Assembly: GCA_012934845.2 (NCBI GenBank)
Contig: WNNJ02000794.1
Location: forward strand, 1-64,000
Direction of reading: 5' to 3'
From: Pomphorhynchus laevis
Lineage: Eukaryota; Acanthocephala; Palaeacanthocephala; Echinorhynchida; Pomphorhynchidae
DNA: 64,000 bases
The notes below the pieces were generated by a model, which was not told where the DNA came from, searched no databases, and saw only the letters and a program-made list of their open reading frames with translations. Both the position numbers and the translations under genes were made by a program. Shown one piece after another: positions 25,201-34,743 of this stretch (position 1 is the first letter of the stretch; each line of letters starts with the position of its first letter).

Positions 25201-28200
25201 TTTTGCAGGTGTGGTTCGACAGGAGGTTGTAATATCTGTTTTCGTAGTCATTCAATTAAATCATTTAATCAGACGGGATCTTTGTCTCAAACGATTTTCA
25301 GCTAAGCGAACTGATATTTCTCTATGGTTGCTTGTTTCAACTGATGAATGTATATCATGTCAAGCACTTTACTATCTTAGTAAGCTACGAAATTCACTTG
25401 GTTTTTCCAGAGATTATATAATTCCTGACCTGTAAGTAGAACGTGATGCTTACAAATTTCTCAATGCCGAACTTAACGAGAAACGAAACACTGACCGTTC
25501 TTCTACTTTCATTATACGTAATAATAGGATTATATGAACTCGTCAACTGAAAACAAGCCTAGACAATAACAACATTACGAGTTTATCCACCGCCCACATT
25601 TGACTCTCGAAGCCTTCAAATTCAGTAAATCCTTCAATGAATTATCCAGTAAATCCTCCAATAAATCATCCAGTAAATCATCCAGTAAATCCTCCAATAA
25701 ATCCTCCAGTAAATCATCCAGTAAATCCTCCAGTAAATCCTCCATTAAATCCTCCATTAAATCCTCCATTAAATCCTCCAGTAAATCTTCCAGTAAATCT
25801 TCAAGTAAATCATTCAGTAAATCCTCCAGTAAATCATCCAGTAAATCCTCCAGTAAATCCTCCAATAAATCATCCAGTAAATCCTCAAGTAAATCCTCCA
25901 GTAAATCCTCCAGTAAATCCTCCAGTAAATCATCCAGTAAATCATCCAGTAAATCATCCAGTAAATCATCCAGTAAATCATCCAGTAAATCATCCAGTAA
26001 ATCATCCAGTAAATCATCCAGTAAATCATCCAGTAAATCATCCAGTAAATCATCCAGTAAATCATCCAGCAAATCTGCCAGTAAATCATCCAGTAAATCA
26101 TCCAGTAAATCATCCAGTAAATCATCCAGTAAATCATCCAGTAAATCATCCAGCAAATCTGCCAGTAAATCCTCCAGTGTATCCTCTAATTAATTATTCT
26201 CCATTAAATTCTTCAGTAATCTCTCCAGTAAATCCTCAAGTAAATCATCAAGAAAATTATCAAGTAAAGCCATCCGTAAATCATCCAGCAAATCTGCCAG
26301 TAAATCCTCCAGTGTATCCTCAAGTAAATCATCAAGAAAATTATCAAGTAAAGCCATCCGTAAATCATCCAGCAAATCTGCCAGTAAATCCTCCAGTGTA
26401 TCCTCTAATTAATTATTCTCCATTAAATTCTTCAGTAATCTCTCCAGTAAATCCTCAAGTAAATCATCAAGAAAATTATCAAGTAAAGCCATCCGTAAAT
26501 CATACAGCAAATCTGCCAGTAAATCCTCCAGTGTATCCTCTAATTAATTATTCTCCATTAAATTCTTCAGTAATCTCTCCAGTAAATCCTCAAGTAAATC
26601 ATCAAGAAAATTATCAAGTAAAGCCATCCGTAAATCATCCAGCAAATCTGCCAGTAAATCCTCCAGTAAATCCTCAAGTAAATCATCAAGAAAATTATCA
26701 AGTAAAGCCATCCGTAAATCATCCAGCAAATCTGCCAGTAAATCCTCCAGTAAATCCTCAAGTAAATCATCAAGAAAATTATCAAGTAAAGCCATCCGTA
26801 AATCATCCAGCAAATCTGCCAGTAAATCCTCCAGTGTATCCTCTAATTAATTATTCTCCATTAAATTCTTCAGTAATCTCTCCAGTAAATCCTCAAGTAA
26901 ATCATCAAGAAAATTATCAAGTAAAGCCATCCGTAAATCATCCAGCAAATCTGCCAGTAAATCCTCCAGTGTATCCTCTAATTAATTCGACTCCGCTGCC
27001 TCCCAAGTCTTCCGGGAAATCAGTCGTCTTAAATATCCGCTCTCTTAGTAACAAGTTGATTCAGTATATGATCTGTTCCTTCATAAATCTTTGGATATTT
27101 TCTGTTTAACCGAATCTTGTCACGTTGATCAGAATGATTACATTATTCAAAGACTCCGCTCTTTAAACCTCTCTGTGGTTGATAAGGCTCTTTAACTACC
27201 TATTAGTTCAAACATATCAATTAAGCACGGTGATCTTATAGCTTTCTCTCACCATTTGTCTCTGTTACAATCCTTATCGTTGCCATTTGTTCCTCTTATT
27301 ATCGAACTACCTGGGTTCCGTGTAAAAGTTGGTTCGTTTTTCTCAATATCTACTTATTCTATCGACCTGGTTCATGTCATTCGTCAAACTCTTCTTTTGG
27401 TGAACTGTCAAACTTACTTTCTTTCATCTTCTTCTCCGGTTTACCTTGCGTTGTACTAGGTGATATAAATGTTCGCTTAGACCGTCCTTGTGATTCCAAT
27501 ATCCTGAAGCTGATTTCTACATTTAATGATCACGATTTTCAAATCTTGTCTACTTATTAATTTTCTGCTACACATATTCGATATTGTTGACCTATCTTTG
27601 CGTCTTGCCTTGTCTTATTCATTGTGCATATCAGAATCTGCTCTATCTGACCACTTTCTTGTTACCTCTTATTTCCCTTTGTAAAAATCGATGTTCCTGC
27701 AACAATTATCTCGTGTCGTTCTTGGAAATTCCTCGATTTTACTTTCTTCGCTCTCATGTCAAACGCTCTCCGTTAATATATCCTTCTTTTATCCACTAAT
27801 CCCCCAATTACTCATGTACTCTCTTAAACAATGTATTTTGCTCTATCCTCGATGAAATTCTTCCCCTTGAAACTTTTGTTCAATCACGTCACTGTCGTGC
27901 AACATGGTTCGACTCTGAGTGTGTAACTTCAAAACTCCTCCTGCGTCATTCTTTCAGCACTTATCATCGTTATTTCAGACTATCTTCAGCACTTGACTCC
28001 TCTGCTTATCGTAACCAATTCATTGATCTTCGTCGTTCATATAGGCAACTTCTGCGTTCTAAGGAACATTTGGCAAAACAAACTGGCTTTCGCTAATGAC
28101 TCTCGAACTAAATGAAAAACTCAATTTACTCTCGAACTAAATGGAAAACTCAATTTACTCTCAAACTAAATGGAGAACTCACTTATGTACTTTCTCGTTC

Positions 28201-31200
28201 CTGTCATATCGACTCTTGATCCTACTCAATTCTCAGATAACCTAATTTAAAAAACAATTTCTCTTATCGATTCGATCATAGTCCTTCCACAAACTTCTTG
28301 TATCTCGTCTATTCGTATCCCTGATCTATTTTACCTATTTGCGCTATCTGAAGATTAAGTATCTGACCTTCTTATTTTGTCAACCTGTAAGTTCTCTCTT
28401 GTCGATCCCATCCACACTCGAATTCTCAAATTGTTGTCCACTGACTTCACACTTTTCCTTACCAACTTCTTAAACTCGTCAATATGGAATAGAATATTTC
28501 CTGTTCTTTGGAAAGCAGCCATTGTTCGTTTACTGCTTAAAAAGCCCTCTCTTGACCCCTCTCTTCTTTCATCTTATCGCCCAATATCAATTCTACTAAC
28601 CTTATCAAAAATTCTCGAACACCTTGTCTTAGATCTGACAGCAGGTATCTCTATTCATCGCAGTTCTACCATATTAAACAAGAAGACTATCTACGACAAA
28701 GTAAAATTTTCTTTGTCAAAACTTTATTTGATTCTTTAACAAATATTTATTTACAAACTATCATAATTATGTTAAAGGACATAATTAGTGACTAACATAA
28801 TTATTTATTGTTAATAGATACTCTTATAATAATAAAGTGATAATAATCAGTGACGTTTATTGTTCTGCAATTAGAATAAAAAATTTATTTATTATCAGGT
28901 ATTTCTAAATTGTACTAATTTCTAATTGAATGATTAACCATTTAATTTTAAATAAAAGGTAAATGAAACCTTTCTATATTGTAGCAATTTAGTTGCTCAA
29001 ATGCAGTTTAGATGTCGTTTAACAGAAAATGATTAGTGATTATGATATTATATTATTATATATTATATTATTTATACGCAATTAAATATAACACCAGAAG
29101 AATTCGAATTATGTAATATTAATAAAATTAATTAATAATTTAGCCAATTTTACCTGTTGATTCAACCTTTTGGATTCACTAAGTAATAATGACTAAGTTT
29201 TACTAAACAGAATGCCCGTCTGCATTATGGGGTTTTGCATTCAACAAAATGAAAAAACATAAACTTTTCATAAATTAAAGATAAGTATTTTCAAGTAACG
29301 TATTTGATTTACCACTAAATAAAATTTATGGAAGCGTAATTGAATAGCAAATTATAAATAAAATCAATTGAGATTATATAATTGTTAATAAATACCTATA
29401 TGAATATAAATAATCATATAGGTATTTAATTAAATAATGAAAAATAATAAAACTTTTATACTGCAGTAATTCTTTAAAGTTAAGCTAATTAAATGAGCAC
29501 TTTTACAGATATAAAATTTGATATAAATGCCGTATTGTTAAAATCTATAAGCAAATATTATGTGTAAATGAATATTAGAAAGTTAAAAATTAGTCCAAAA
29601 ATTGTATCATTTATAATTTGGAAGTAAAACTTTTTTTCTATCATTTTGGTTAATTTGATTGTTGACAATCAGCGAAATTTAATATGCTTGATTTAATAAT
29701 TTTAATTTTTAATATGATTTTCTAATAATTTCAATGGAATAAGAGTTATGTAATATGTAACTGCTTACCTGCCTTGTAATCTACATCATAAGTTGATGGT
29801 AATCGAATATCGGATGTTGTTAGATAAAAACAAGTGTGCAGGACATCAGTAATGTGAATAATGTTGTGATCTGCGGAAAATTAGAAAACGTTTAATCTTT
29901 GTTTTTCAATATTTGATAAAATAAGATTAATGAAGTCTTAAGTGAATTCATATAAGGAATAATATACATTAAATAAAACATTATTTACATTTAAACTTTA
30001 AAGATTATATTTAGAGTAAAATATTTTTGAAATTGAACAAAAATAATCACAATAAGCTATAATTATCGAAACTTTTTTGATATATATATTTGACTATAAA
30101 TGATAAAATAAAGTGAAATTATGTAATAATTAATATATTAATATATAAAATGAGTTAATATATAGCCAAATATATAATATATTATTAAAAAAATATATTT
30201 ATATAATATTAATATAAATATTCAAATATCTATAAATTAATACATAATGAACCAAATAATGGTTCATTTTTTAAGCTCTCTTGAGGTAACAAAATTATGC
30301 GATTTTAATGTTGTAGTTAATGCCACTGAATCTGATTAAAAATTATTTTCTCATATTAAACAAAGTATTTAGTTGATAGAGAAACGAAAAATTTAACTTC
30401 GAAATAATTTCACTTCATATTTTTATTTGTTTAAATCGCCAACTATAAAGAGAAAGTCTATAAAGACAATCGAGTCTTTGTATAAATTAGAATTCTTTTC
30501 ACATTTTAATTATATTAGTTCAAAAGAGAGTGCACCAGGCACTAATGTGCAAATTGATTAATATTAATTAGTATTAATTAATAGATTAATACTAATTATG
30601 TATTAATTAATATATTAAATTAATTATGTATTAATTAATATATTAATATATATTATGAATCAATTTATAACATATAAATAATAAATTATAAAAAATAATT
30701 ACTAAATTATTATATAAATAATATAAATTATTATGTAATTGATTATTATTCTAAGATACAAAGATATCGTTTAGTTAGTGAATGTTTATGAAGAAAAATC
30801 GTGTGATTACGAAACATTTAGTGAAAACTAAAATAGTATCAAAGTCAACTATTACATTAAGTTTTACAAATTTCATTTCGATTTTAATTTAATTCAATTT
30901 AGTTAATTATTAAATTATATTTTGTATTAGATCTCCAAGTATAAATAGAAAGACCATAAAACCATCAAGTTTTTTAATAAATTATAATTATTTTCTTAGC
31001 TTAATTTTATTAGTTTAAAAGGAAATGCACCAAGCACTCTAATCATAATTTCTGCAATCAAAACATAACAGTTCAATCAAATAACTACTGAATTTATAAG
31101 CAAAATATTCTAGATTTATGTTATTTTCTAGATAAAATGGTTTTAAGACTACTTTTAGCCCAGAAACGTGCTATTTAAAAATGAAACCGAAAATTTTATT

Positions 31201-34200
31201 TCGATTTTTTTTTGATTTTATTCACCTTATATTTTTCTGTTTTATCGAATATACTGTAAAAAGCATAAATGTAAATGTTACAGAAATAAGTAAATGTTTG
31301 AACAACAAATTAAAAAAATGTATTATTTTATTATTTTAAAATATATGATATAATCTTTGAACTTTTAATTTTCGATCGATTAAATACAAAATAAATTTAT
31401 TGCTTAAAATATTTCGATAGTTTAAAAAATATTTTAGTTTTCGTGTAACTGGAAAAAATTAAAATTTATTATGTATTTCGTCGACATTCTCTTGACGATA
31501 CAAGTTTAAATAAGTAATTGTTTTTGAAAACATTCATTTGCGCAAATGATAAAAGTTTCTAGAGATAAATTTTTGTAATTGCAAAATATATTTAAAAATG
31601 AAAAGTATTATATTGTTAAAACAAATTTAATTGTTGCAATATCTAATGACTGCTTCCGCATTGGTCAATTTATATGGAGTGTATAATGTAATTTGTCAAT
31701 TCATCTAATTTTTTATACCACCTAATTGATACTGCATTATAAAAACGACTGCAAAGACATTATATCAAATATCGAAACCATTTTATTAATTGCAGAAAAG
31801 TTATGATAATAACGCGGCGTTATTTTTTTCGCTTTCTCTCTACATATATTTATACTTGAACTGAATAGTGCTCTCCTCCTAAAGTTATACGTATTTATTA
31901 TACCCTCTTTCCTTTAAGTTACTTATCAAAGCGAATAAAAAGTTATAATTACGTTAGGGACATTATAATTGCGTAGCTACATCCGTGAATTTTCCGTCAT
32001 TATAGCACAGAGCTTTTAATTTTTTATTATTCATCGATTATCATTTGTTTCATCATTTGACATCAAAACTGATTTGTTGTACGACAGTTGATCAGTTAGC
32101 TAACATATGAAATGATATTTCCTCCAACATTGTGAATATAGAATTCCAGTTTCTTAAACGTATTGAAAAGCTAAGTAAACGGTCTTATTGACATGTGATA
32201 TTGATCTTGTCAATAAAAAATTGTTTAGACTTCATTTGCTTTAAGTTACTTATCAAAGCGAACACGATTAAATGTATTATAATTACGTTTAATATTTAAA
32301 AAATAAAGCTATTTTATCATAAATTAATAAATTTTAAAATCAAATTAATATTTTTTAATTAGTAGTCAGTACTAAATGAGTAAATCGACAAATATATATA
32401 CTCACATGGGTTATCATGGTATCCACTATATACTTTGCTTAGGAAACGGAAAAATTTATCTAATGGGATATTGAACGCATCGAAAAGTCCGACTTTTTGA
32501 AATATGTGATATGTTACCTAAACTCTCAAAAATTACTTTATCATCATAAAAATATGACTAGCACATTCAAAGCATAATCACCGCGTTAAATGCATGTAGT
32601 CGATCTTTGCTGAAATAGTCGAAAATATCAAAATGCCATGAATGAAGGACAGGATGAGGCAGCGATTTTAAAATATCTACAGATGTATGTATCCCGAAGT
32701 TGTTTGGGAGGTCCAATTCCTCTGTTGCATCATACTAATGTAAAATAAAGAGAATATTAATATACAATTTGTAATATCGATGAAATATTACATGCAAATT
32801 ATGAAAAGTTTATAATTTACCCTCCGTCGTTGATAATTCATTATCAAATACACTATCAAATAATGACTAATCATGTCTTTAATTTGTTTCTAAGTAATTT
32901 TAGCATTATATTCAGAGATAAATGCTGGGAGCATTCAGTGGAATTATATTCTACCAGCAGCTTTTAATTTGCTATGAATAAATTTAAACGGTAACTATGG
33001 ATACGATCATCTTTTATAACACCGACATTAGCCCCACCATCGAAAATTTAAAATGAAATGATCTAATGGTATTTTTGATCTACAAACATTGATGTATCAC
33101 ACTTTACCTTGTTTCTATATTCTAAAATAGTATAAAACACAAGCTTTAGCAAGTCAGTGAGTGTTTATTTTTCCTTGCGTTTTAGTTCTGCTCAAATGTA
33201 GAATATACCGTTTTGCTCAGTCTTCTCCACATAATTCAGTTTAGTGTTTTCTGGTTTGGCTTTTCAAGTCTTCAGTTTAGGCGAGTATGACACGCGTGCT
33301 TTGCAGGGGACGCCTCGGTAGTACAATTTAGAGTTTGAGTCGACATTTTAGATTTTCACGAAAAGTGTCAGTTTAGTGGACCTGTCGTCTAAGCCTTTCA
33401 TCATAGATCACAATTATCGAATGTGGGAAAACATTCAAGCAAGCACAGTGTAAAACCTGTTTGGCAACATGTGGCAGTGAGTGATTTTAAGTCAATAATA
33501 AGAACAATTTGTTTTATACAAAATAAATGTTTCATTAATTTTATTTCCTCTCTGATGATGCTAATATTGTCTGAATAAATTCCTACATACTTATACTTAA
33601 AATCTTTTAATAAAAATAAATAAATTGATTTTTAAAGCACAGTTTCAAAAAAAAACAAGGAAACACGGTTACCTGCTGAACGAAATACAGATAAACAACC
33701 GCCACATATTTCAATGTCAGTTGTCTATCATAACTAAAAATTTATTCGTTAAAGAATATTCGTTTATTATATTCGTTTAAGAATTTAAATTTCCATTACT
33801 TAAATTTCAATAAGATCGGTAAATGTATATAACACAGTATTTTTATAATGCAGAACGCACCAGCAGCTAACATTTCGGCATTAAGGTTACATAAAACCTA
33901 ACAAATTAAAGTGAAAACACAATTAATCAAATATTAACACGTAGTACTGATCTCTAAATCGTTGTAGTCAAAACAAAAAGACATTAGTATCAACAGATCG
34001 ATAATGGAATATGAGCATTACGAAATATTTCTAATCGTCTTTACGTGATAATGAGATTATGCACATATATATCCTGAGAGACACGACAATATTTAACATT
34101 TTAGTCGTAGAGAACGCTACCTCAATGAAGCTTGTAATTATAGAATGTAAGTGTGAATTTATTCTTTTTTGAACAAATTATTTGTCCAGTATATTTACAA

Positions 34201-34743
34201 AGTAGCAATAATTAATATAAAATTCAAAAAAATTAAAATACCAATAAATAATAAATTAATTTAATATTAAATTAAATAAGTAAATCATTTACGAATAAAA
34301 TAATTCAAATTTATTGATTAGTCTTTAAAAGATAAGTAAAATAATCTATGATATTTAAAAATAATTTATTATTCTTTATTAAAACTAAATTATTTCAATA
34401 AAGATTTATTAAAAATTTTTAGAATTATTTTGATAAATATTATTTAATAAATATAAGTCTGAAAATTAAAATTTAATAATTTATTATTATTTATAAAAAC
34501 TAAATAATTGTAATGTAATAAAAGTATATAATTTACTTCCATGCGTTATGCGGCTCAACAATAGAGCCAGTCAAAAGATGAATTTACCTAATCAGACAGC
34601 TTTTTGGCAAAAGATTTACTTTATAGACTGTTAGCAAACTAATTTATTATTTAAATTGTCGATATATTTACCAAATTAAAATTCGCGTTCAGAATAGACG
34701 TGGAATCTGGGCCAGTCTCATAATCCGATGTTCTTTCATAATG
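10096..34743 (-). CDS. Pde3: PDE3-type cyclic nucleotide phosphodiesterase (spliced host gene)
   Basis: Hydrolyses cAMP (and cGMP) to 5'-AMP/5'-GMP. PDE3 enzymes damp cAMP signalling and are often membrane-associated. Eight minus-strand exons join in phase to 399 codons plus stop covering the whole catalytic domain and C-terminus. Motifs in order: [33 protein letters not shown] (metal-binding HNxxH); [58 protein letters not shown]. Between YLTT and the HDLDHPG block there are about 37 extra residues before the IEVF segment. An insertion there is the hallmark of PDE3; mammalian forms are longer. The N-terminal membrane and regulatory region is not convincingly found, so the gene is 5'-incomplete in my model. 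Introns hold LINE, PLE and SINE debris. All exons look intact, so the gene is probably functional. Confidence 0.9.
10530..10695 (+). mobile_element. tRNA-derived SINE candidate
   Basis: Contains a box A-like TGGCCGAATG (10537-10546) followed by TTAGAGGCG, and a box B-like GGATTCAAACC (10571-10581). This resembles the internal Pol III promoter of Leu/Ser tRNA genes, spaced about 25 bp apart. An unrelated body of about 110 bp follows. It is not a tRNA gene, since no acceptor stem closes. Only one copy is seen in the window. Confidence 0.45.
11581..12318 (+). repeat. Direct duplication of about 228 bp
   Basis: 11581-11808 and 12092-12318 are almost identical, beginning TTTGACAGATGTTGATGCC and ending near TTCATTGCATGG. 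They are 511 bp apart and both contain short coding-like runs ([13 protein letters not shown]). The segment between has A+T-rich sequence. The origin is unknown; a tandem pair of an unnamed repeat fits best. Confidence 0.75.
12973..13425 (+). repeat. Direct duplication of about 65 bp
   Basis: 12973-13037 and 13361-13425 share TCATGATAAGTTTTGCGAGG, GGGTCCAGCTCATATGAT and ATATCATGCT with almost no differences. A related, more diverged block (GAAGATACC...GATAGCTCGTATTG) occurs at about 12345. The unit continues the unnamed repeat seen at 11.6 and 12.1 kb. Confidence 0.65.
13570..14790. mobile_element. Fold-back Penelope-like element (two inverted 3' ends)
   Basis: The left arm 13570-14032 (minus strand) and right arm 14322-14790 (plus strand) are inverted copies of one PLE 3' half, with many scattered differences. 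A 289-bp spacer (14033-14321) holds more of the left copy. Both arms encode a GIY-YIG endonuclease; the left one is the better preserved. Both carry the element tail with a GAAA-type hammerhead remnant (stem TCCGC/GCGAA). The left edge repeats TTGAATCGGAATGAGACAT seen at 4290. It lies in the last PDE3 intron. Confidence 0.82.
13692..14156 (-). pseudogene. PLE GIY-YIG endonuclease, left arm
   Basis: 154 open codons ending at a stop. It reads [32 protein letters not shown] and [12 protein letters not shown], then [11 protein letters not shown]. The Cys pair before YIGQ, the Arg, the KxGLKEH helix and the His are all present. It is the C-terminal part of an element whose reverse transcriptase is absent, so it is a 5'-truncated remnant although the domain itself is open. 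Confidence 0.8.
14991..15138 (-). CDS. Pde3: PDE3 exon: C-terminal end of catalytic domain
   Basis: Begins GDDEKAA after acceptor TTTAG and continues [19 protein letters not shown] and [10 protein letters not shown]. This parallels the mammalian PDE3 block with FMDR and SAGLMPG. The proposed donor after ACTACAG is GTTCTA, a weak site. If it were not used, the frame would run on to a stop at 14935-14937, giving a slightly different C-terminus. The phase fits the 10.1-kb exon. Confidence 0.85.
15139..16357 (-). other. PDE3 intron
   Basis: A+T-rich intron, 1.2 kb. It contains a cluster of ATCAATCAATCGATATT-like short repeats at 15240-15320. No other feature seen. Confidence 0.6.
16358..16522 (-). 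CDS. Pde3: PDE3 exon with second metal-binding Asp
   Basis: A 55-codon exon, phase 0 to phase 0, from acceptor AACGTAG to donor GTTTGT. It reads [20 protein letters not shown] then [20 protein letters not shown]. The IADV Asp completes the metal site. The KxLHxxW...EFY pattern is close to mammalian PDE3. Confidence 0.92.
16523..18117 (-). other. PDE3 intron
   Basis: 1.6 kb, A+T-rich. At 16690-16765 the plus strand holds a short open run, [20 protein letters not shown], and around 16910-16990 another short coding-like patch. Both are too short to identify and may be element debris. Confidence 0.45.
18118..18321 (-). CDS. Pde3: PDE3 exon with [11 protein letters not shown] block
   Basis: A 68-codon exon, phase 0 at both ends, acceptor CATTCAG and donor GTATGT. 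It begins [19 protein letters not shown] and includes [23 protein letters not shown] and FHKQ. The first block is nearly identical to the PDE3 sequence known from vertebrates ([17 protein letters not shown]), the strongest single support for the subfamily. Confidence 0.95.
18634..19189. repeat. 151-bp direct repeats around a G+C-richer insert (intronic)
   Basis: 18634-18784 and 19039-19189 are 151-bp direct repeats with about two differences. The 254 bp between them are much richer in G+C and end in a 13-bp perfect hairpin, CTTCATTTGGTTG at 19005-19017 against 19027-19039. Another inverted pair is CGCCAACATT/AATGTTGGCG. On the minus strand the insert reads [19 protein letters not shown], which may be element-derived coding sequence. 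It lies in the PDE3 intron 18322-20256. Confidence 0.65.
20257..20417 (-). CDS. Pde3: PDE3 exon with HDxDHPG metal motif
   Basis: 161 bp, acceptor TTTATAG and donor GTAAGT. The first two bases complete a GAT codon begun in the 29.8-kb exon. It reads [20 protein letters not shown], then [20 protein letters not shown] and [12 protein letters not shown]. It contains most of the PDE3-type insertion and the His-Asp metal ligands. Confidence 0.94.
20860..21200. repeat. Tandem repeat of about 150 bp, two units
   Basis: Two units share GTCTGTGCTAACA / GTATGTGCTAACA, then AGAGAGAAACTCAAGAAAC-like, ATCCTATGTTTAATAT-like and CATTAGACAC blocks, each followed by a T-rich tract. Lies in the 9.35-kb PDE3 intron. 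Function unknown. Confidence 0.5.
21240..23100. other. Intron sequence, nothing firmly recognised
   Basis: 21430-22150 has more mixed composition and may be an old element, but no motif is readable. 22580-22680 is a run of TAATATTA-type low complexity. Near 22752 a CTGATGAGACC occurs without a matching GAAA. Confidence 0.4.
23110..24268 (-). mobile_element. Minus-strand PLE fragment between direct repeats
   Basis: About 23590-23960 is the reverse complement of a diverged copy of the PLE part at 7190-7560; it shares the block around CATGAGCATTCATGCATACC. It is flanked by direct repeats, 23110-23535 and 23963-24268. The second lacks about 120 bp in its middle. Shared blocks include TTAATCCTCTTCATTTTGGG and AACTATCAGGTGCAAACAT. 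Terminal direct repeats are compatible with tandem PLE ends, or with a simple duplication. Confidence 0.6.
24480..28740 (+). mobile_element. L2/CR1-like LINE with internal minisatellite, degraded
   Basis: Non-LTR retrotransposon inserted in a PDE3 intron. From 5' to 3': a Cys-rich motif [17 protein letters not shown] (24624-24675); coiled-coil-like ORF1 sequence ([18 protein letters not shown], 25070-25125) and RDYIIPDL; a long minisatellite (25624-26985); endonuclease starting [10 protein letters not shown] (about 27030) with [10 protein letters not shown] (27454-27483) and FNDHDFQ; and the reverse transcriptase start with [20 protein letters not shown] and [17 protein letters not shown] (28505-28630). 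Several frameshifts and stops break the frames, for example just after [10 protein letters not shown]. The RT is cut off before its catalytic YxDD box, at about 28640-28740. Copies of a 30-bp unit (about three, CTCGAACTAAATGGAAAACT) lie at 28094-28180. Confidence 0.78.
25624..26985 (+). repeat. 12-bp minisatellite passing into an 84/135-bp higher-order array
   Basis: 25624-26170 consists of variants of the 12-bp unit TCCAGTAAATCA. From there to 26985 the array has a higher-order form. Successive CATCCG anchors lie at 26271, 26355, 26490, 26625, 26709, 26793 and 26928, so spacings are 84, 135, 135, 84, 84 and 135 bp. All are multiples of three. One frame stays open from 25637 to 27109 (490 codons, Asn-Pro-Val rich, e.g. 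[13 protein letters not shown]) and runs directly into the LINE endonuclease start. Because the basic unit is 12 bp, open frames also exist on other frames and strands. Confidence 0.92.
28745..29768 (-). other. PDE3 intron, A+T-rich
   Basis: Between the LINE end and the 29769 exon. A short inverted pair (TACCTATATGAAT/ATTCATATAGGTA-like) lies near 29393-29430. Nothing else recognised. Confidence 0.5.
29769..29870 (-). CDS. Pde3: PDE3 exon with HNxxH motif
   Basis: 102 bp, acceptor TTTCCGCAG and donor GTAAGC. With the last base of the previous exon it reads [19 protein letters not shown], then the start of the PDE3-type insertion (STYDVDYKA). It is separated from the next exon by a 9.35-kb intron containing a LINE and a PLE fragment. 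Confidence 0.94.
30248..32211 (+). repeat. Left arm of a 1.96-kb inverted repeat
   Basis: It is the reverse complement of 42022-43984. Lengths are 1964 and 1963 bp. I compared many stretches by eye and found one substitution (near 30650) and a one-base length difference, so identity is above 99%. The outer end is TGAACC...GGTTCA, itself a small palindrome; the inner end is at TTGATCTTGTC. The arm fills most of the 2.5-kb PDE3 intron 29871-32405. A piece of the arm (CTTTAAGTTACTTATCAAAG at about 31913) recurs just outside its inner end at about 32240. No coding sequence is seen. Confidence 0.95.
32406..32517 (-). CDS. Pde3: PDE3 exon, N-terminal catalytic domain
   Basis: 112 bp from acceptor GTTTAG to donor GTGAGT. 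It reads [20 protein letters not shown] then [17 protein letters not shown] plus one base of the following Tyr codon. It matches the GLFxAFxIP...FFRALExxYxxxPYHN region of PDE3. It lies only 195 bp inside the inner edge of the 2-kb inverted-repeat arm. Confidence 0.93.
32582..32734 (-). CDS. Pde3: PDE3 exon, start of catalytic domain
   Basis: It reads [16 protein letters not shown], then [20 protein letters not shown]. WxFDIFD is the usual first motif of class I phosphodiesterases. The donor is GTGATT. Two acceptors are possible: TTTTACATTAG (exon end 32734, phase 0, better tract) or GCAACAG (32721, phase 1). The first fits the candidate exon at 34672, the second fits the one at 36958. The intron to the next exon is only 64 bp. 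Confidence 0.88.
33110..33480 (+). mobile_element. Possible solo LTR-like fossil
   Basis: A G+C-richer island with a TATA-like AGTATAAAAC and repeated CAGTTTAG, followed by TGGCAGTGAGTG, which could recall a primer-binding site. No paired repeat and no coding remnant are seen. A weak guess at an old LTR fragment; it could equally be upstream sequence of no special kind. Confidence 0.18.
34672..34743 (-). CDS. Candidate PDE3 upstream exon
   Basis: 24 codons between acceptor TTTCCAG and donor GTAAAT, phase 0 at both ends. It reads [15 protein letters not shown] and SILNANFNL. The phase joins directly to the exon at 32582-32734. It lies in the region expected for the low-conservation linker before the catalytic domain. 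Support is splice sites and composition only. Confidence 0.45.

Noticed and set aside
25575-26193. Long Leu-Asp and Ser-Lys repeat frames on both strands
   Set aside because: A 12-bp unit without stops is open in several frames at once. Only the frame leading into the LINE endonuclease has any context.
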